From Candidatus Poribacteria bacterium (GTDB lineage Bacteria > Poribacteria > WGA-4E > GCA-2687025), in NCBI GenBank assembly GCA_016866785.1, contig VGLH01000013.1, forward strand, positions 1 through 46,418: a DNA stretch of 46,418 nucleotides, given 5' to 3'. Position 1 is the first letter of the stretch. Each line of letters opens with the position of its first letter. The notes below the pieces were generated by a model that saw nothing but the letters and a program-made list of their open reading frames with translations, had not been told where the DNA came from and did no database searches. This document shows positions 43,141 to 46,418 of this stretch, piece after piece. A program made the position numbers and the translations under genes.

Positions 43141-44091
43141 TTAGCGCGCGCGCACGACGAGCGGCGAGTCGTACCATTCCACGATCCGCCAGTCGGGACT
43201 CGTCCCGGTCGTGCCGCCGCGCATCAGCAGGAAGGTCGCCGTGCCAGCCACGCGCCGCGACTCGACGGCGTTCGCCAGGCGCATGTCGTAGTCGTACGTC
43301 ACCTGGGCGACGCCGGGTCGGATGAGCTCGAAGTCCTGCGGTCGCGACAGACGAACCGCCGCATCCGTATACCGCGCCATGAGCCGGTTGATCCCGATCG
43401 CCTCGTATTCGATGCCGCGATGGTATCGGTCATCGGAGGCGTCGTTGGGGGTTCCTCCGTTGTGCGTGTATTGGTAGTCCACATCGAGCGCGGCAAGGTA
43501 CTGATCCGCATCGTGTCCGGCGAACGCCAGCCGCAGGAACCCGTTCACGACTCGATCCACGTCGCGCTGGGCAGCCGCCGCCTGCTCGACGCTCTGAGCC
43601 GTCAACGGCAGATCGGTCTCGGCGGTCCAGAGCCGGTCGGGACGAGCGTCGTCCTCGTCTTGCAGCATGCTCGGATCGATGAACGAGTCGAACAGACCGG
43701 CGAACGTCTCCGGGATTCGGGCGTCGCCATCGGACGCGCCGCCCTCGGACGTCGAGCCGAACACCTGTTGGGCGAGGGCTTCCGCCTTCACGCGCTCGAT
43801 GTACGCCTGTTCAGCGGCGGCTTCGGTCGTGTAGATGTCGGTCAGGACGAGGGCTTGTCGTGGAGGCTCCGCCTCGCGGACCGAAGCGACAGCCACCGGC
43901 TCGGATGGGACGATGAGGGGCTCGCCGGGCCGCGCGACTTCAGGAGCCGGGCTCGCAGCAACCCCATCTCCCGATGCCGGAGCGTTGCCTGTCATGCTGG
44001 GAACCGGCTTGGGAGCATAGCGGTTCAGCAGGAAGGCGAAGCCCAGAACGCAGGCGACAGCGGCGATGATCGACAGGTGAAATCGGCTCAT
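43141..44091 (-). CDS. Membrane-anchored NTF2-like domain protein
   Basis: A 316-residue protein with one N-terminal span (SIIAAVACVLGFAFLLNRY, about 7-25), a long Pro/Ala/Glu-rich linker (30-180) and a C-terminal domain (about 185-316) with DVDRVVNGFLRLAFAGHDAD, EYEAIGINRLMARYTDAAV, and WRIVEWYDSPLVV, the pattern of NTF2/SnoaL-like folds. Such domains often sense or bind small ligands. GGAGG is five bases before the ATG at 44091. It lies 58 bp after valS on the same strand; the 58-bp gap to hisG is also on the same strand. No function is assigned. Confidence 0.72.
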   Translation of the reverse strand: MSRFHLSIIAAVACVLGFAFLLNRYAPKPVPSMTGNAPASGDGVAASPAPEVARPGEPLIVPSEPVAVASVREAEPPRQALVLTDIYTTEAAAEQAYIERVKAEALAQQVFGSTSEGGASDGDARIPETFAGLFDSFIDPSMLQDEDDARPDRLWTAETDLPLTAQSVEQAAAAQRDVDRVVNGFLRLAFAGHDADQYLAALDVDYQYTHNGGTPNDASDDRYHRGIEYEAIGINRLMARYTDAAVRLSRPQDFELIRPGVAQVTYDYDMRLANAVESRRVAGTATFLLMRGGTTGTSPDWRIVEWYDSPLVVRAR

Positions 44092-44149
44092 GGCTCCTCC
44101 TTCCACCGGTTCGGCGCACTGCGAGGAAGAGGAGCCATTCGAGCGATGG

Positions 44150-46418
44150 CTAGCTTCGCAGCAGCGCGAGGTTCCGCCGGAGCGTATCGGCGACAGCCTC
44201 GAGTTCCGACTGCCGAGCGCGCTCCGCTTCGACGATGTTCGCTGGCGCACGCCGGGCGAAGTTCTCGTTGGATAGGTTCTTCGCGACGCGCTCCAAATCC
44301 TTCTCCGTCTTGCCGAGCTCCTTCGCGAGCCGTGCCATCTCCTGCTCGACGTCGATCACGCCTGCCAGCGGCACGAACGTCTCGACGTTGCCAGCGACGG
44401 CAACTGCTGCGGCGTGCGGCTTCTCGTGCGACGCCGCGACGTCGAACTCGGACGCCTTGACGAGCGTGCGAACCAGGTCGCGGTTCCGGGTCAGGACATC
44501 GCGCTCCCACGCGTTCGGCGAGTGCGCCATCGCCCGAATCTCCATCGCCGGCGAGACGTTCATCTGTCCACGGACGTTCCGGATCGAGTGCGTCACATCC
44601 ATGATGAGCGCCATCTCGCGCTCGGCGTCCTCGTCGATGGCGTCGATGTCCGAAGTCGGGAACGCCGCCAGGCAGAGCGTGTCGCCGTCATGCGGGAGGT
44701 GCTGCCACAGCTCCTCCGAAATGAACGGCATGAACGGATGGAGCAAACGCAACCAGCCATCCATCACCTTCCAGAGCGTCTGCTTCGCCGTCCTCTGGGC
44801 GACCGGATCGCTCGACGCGTAGAGCCGGATCTTGGCGAACTCGATGTACCAGTCGCAGTACTCCTTCCAGATGAAGTCGTACAGCGCGTTTGCCGCATCG
44901 CCGAAGCGGAACTTCGCCAGCGAGTCGTTCACCGTCGCAGTCAATCGAGCGGATCGGCTCAGAACCCAGCGATCCGGGAGCTCCAACTCCATGGGATCGT
45001 CGCCCGACGGATCGAAGTCGCGAAGGTGCATCAGGACGAAGCGAGCCGCGTTCCATATCTTGTTCGCGAAGTTCCGGTACCCCGCGATCCTCCCCTCGGG
45101 AAGCTGCATCCACGGCGCTTCGATCATCGCGGCGGCGATGGCGAATCGGAAGGCGTCCGTGCCGTACCGATCCATCAGCACGATGGGATCGATGACATTG
45201 CCCTTCGACTTGCTCATCTTCTTGCCGTCGTCGCCGGCAAGGAGCGGATGCAGATAGACGTGACGGAACGGCGAACGACCATCGAGCTTCAGCGACAGGT
45301 TCACCATCCGCGACACCCAGAAGAAGAGGATGTCCCAGCCCGTAACCAGCACGTCCGTCGGGAAGAACGTGCGGAACGTGTCCGTCTCCTCGGGCCATCC
45401 GAGCGTCGAGAGGGGCCACAGGCCGCTGCTGAACCACGTGTCCAGCACGTCTGGATCGGGTTCCAGCGTGGTGTCTCCGAGCTTCTCCAGAGCCTGTGCG
45501 CGTGCGTCCTCTGCGTTCTCGGCGACGAACACCTCGCCGCCCGGAGCGTGCCACGCCGGGATCGGATGACCCCACCAGCGCTGCCGCGACAGGGGCCAGT
45601 CTCGGACGCTCGCCATCCAGTTGAGGAAGGTCGCCGTCTGGTTCTCGGGAACGAACTGGACTTCGCCGTCGCGCACCGCCTGCATCGAGCGCTTCGCCAG
45701 CGGCTTCATTCGCATGAACCAGCCACGGGCGACGACCGGCTCGACAATCTCTTTCGTCCGCTCGTGCACGCCGATCGCATGGACGTGGTCTTCGATCCGC
45801 AGCAGGTACCCCTGCTCCTGCAGGTCGTGAACCATCCGCTGACGGCATTCGAAGCGGTCGAGCCCGGCGTAGGCACCACATTCGACGCTCATCGTTCCGT
45901 CGGGGTTGAGGATGTTCAGCCGAGGCAGCCCGTGACGCTTGCCGATCTCGTAGTCGTTGGGGTCGGAGCCCGGCGTCACCTTGAGGGCTCCCGTGCCGAA
46001 CTCGCGGTCCACGTACTCGTCCGCGATGACCGGGAGCTCCCTGCCCACCAACGGCAGGATGGCGACCTTGCCGATGACGTCCTGGTAGCGCGGATCGTCG
46101 GGGTGGACGGCGATTGCCGTGTCGCCCAGCATCGTCTCCGGGCGCGTCGTCGCTACGATCAGAGCCTTCTCGCTGTCACGCAACGGGTACCGGACGTGGT
46201 ACAGCTTCCCTGGGCGTTCCTCGTGCTCCACTTCCAGGTCGCTGACGCTGGTCTGCAGGCTGGGAACCCAGTTGACCATCTCCTCGCCGCGATAGATCAG
46301 ACCGGCGTCGTAGAGCGTCTTGAACGCCCGACGAACGGCGCGAACGGAGCCGTCGTCGAGCGTGAACCGCTCGCGTTCCCAGTCGCAGGAGGCGCCCAGG
46401 CGCTTCAGTTGCCCGATG
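44150..46418 (-). CDS. valS: Valyl-tRNA synthetase, N-terminal part outside window
   Basis: About 756 residues of a class I aminoacyl-tRNA synthetase are visible. The frame stays open past the right edge (visible part starts with IGQLKRLGASCDWERERF), so the N-terminus with the HIGH motif is missing; the ATG at 46279 is internal. The editing domain has VATTRPETMLGDTAIAVHP, the KMSKS loop is KKMSKSKGNVIDP, and the end is the ValS coiled coil (VEQEMARLAKELGKTEKDL). The last Leu-rich helix ends at the stop, so the C-terminus is complete. Confidence 0.97.
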   Translation of the reverse strand, partial: IGQLKRLGASCDWERERFTLDDGSVRAVRRAFKTLYDAGLIYRGEEMVNWVPSLQTSVSDLEVEHEERPGKLYHVRYPLRDSEKALIVATTRPETMLGDTAIAVHPDDPRYQDVIGKVAILPLVGRELPVIADEYVDREFGTGALKVTPGSDPNDYEIGKRHGLPRLNILNPDGTMSVECGAYAGLDRFECRQRMVHDLQEQGYLLRIEDHVHAIGVHERTKEIVEPVVARGWFMRMKPLAKRSMQAVRDGEVQFVPENQTATFLNWMASVRDWPLSRQRWWGHPIPAWHAPGGEVFVAENAEDARAQALEKLGDTTLEPDPDVLDTWFSSGLWPLSTLGWPEETDTFRTFFPTDVLVTGWDILFFWVSRMVNLSLKLDGRSPFRHVYLHPLLAGDDGKKMSKSKGNVIDPIVLMDRYGTDAFRFAIAAAMIEAPWMQLPEGRIAGYRNFANKIWNAARFVLMHLRDFDPSGDDPMELELPDRWVLSRSARLTATVNDSLAKFRFGDAANALYDFIWKEYCDWYIEFAKIRLYASSDPVAQRTAKQTLWKVMDGWLRLLHPFMPFISEELWQHLPHDGDTLCLAAFPTSDIDAIDEDAEREMALIMDVTHSIRNVRGQMNVSPAMEIRAMAHSPNAWERDVLTRNRDLVRTLVKASEFDVAASHEKPHAAAVAVAGNVETFVPLAGVIDVEQEMARLAKELGKTEKDLERVAKNLSNENFARRAPANIVEAERARQSELEAVADTLRRNLALLRS

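Noticed and set aside
42943-44460. Plus-strand open frame of 505 codons across hisG and the NTF2-like gene
   Set aside because: Antisense of hisG and of the end of valS, both certain genes.
1-46418. CRISPR array or tandem short-repeat locus
   Set aside because: No regularly spaced identical repeats were seen; the only close repeats are the IS ends and the 11-bp pair at 27610.

Overview
The window is about 46.4 kb of uniformly GC-rich bacterial DNA, densely coded on both strands. The gene content resembles Candidatus Poribacteria or a similar sponge- or marine-associated lineage: three phytanoyl-CoA dioxygenase-like (PhyH) genes, a fucosidase-like glycosidase, secreted caspase-like proteases, a large cohesin/TIG-repeat exported protein, an Nramp-related transporter and a DUF4159 protein. 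The lineage is an inference from gene families; there is no rRNA to confirm it.

Layout. (1) 0-8.7 kb, plus strand: the end of a membrane protein, then a PfkB sugar kinase, a DUF1028 protein, a small P-loop ATPase, a ComEA-like DNA-binding protein and a 1663-residue exported repeat protein. Several stops and starts overlap as ATGA. (2) 8.7-17.9 kb, signalling and accessory block: a pentapeptide-repeat protein, an Rcp1-like receiver divergent from a membrane histidine kinase, an intact ISAs1-type insertion sequence lodged exactly at the kinase stop codon, an Acg-type nitroreductase convergent with a large E1/ThiF-like protein that carries an autoinducer-synthase-like (GNAT) N-terminal half, and a second receiver. 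(3) 18.4-23.4 kb: tRNA-Arg(CCG), then a coupled series of endonuclease III, an Nfu_N-domain protein, RarA, a 2-hydroxyacid dehydrogenase and a 33-residue membrane microprotein, followed by a helical protein and a PhyH oxygenase. (4) 23.5-27.7 kb, minus strand: thioredoxin and a two-gene operon of caspase-fold proteases behind a strong sigma70-like promoter with tandem ATTACCTAAC repeats over its -10 box. (5) 27.7-35.8 kb: phosphoesterase, fucosidase-like enzyme, PhyH, esterase, a divergent PhyH, and two secreted paralogues built from three copies of one papain/BtrH-like module. (6) 36-46.4 kb: folD, a DUF4159 protein, polysaccharide deacetylase, BNR-repeat protein, Nramp-like transporter, hisG, an anchored NTF2-like protein and valS, which runs off the window.

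The best candidate for something little described is the pair at 13.6-17.1 kb: a nitroreductase and a GNAT-E1 fusion whose 3' ends overlap. E1-nitroreductase fusions (Rv1355c/MoeY type, from memory) suggest the two proteins act together, possibly making an adenylated or acylated small molecule. The tandem caspase operon with its own regulated promoter is second. Everything is read by eye; family assignments come from motifs and no database search was run.
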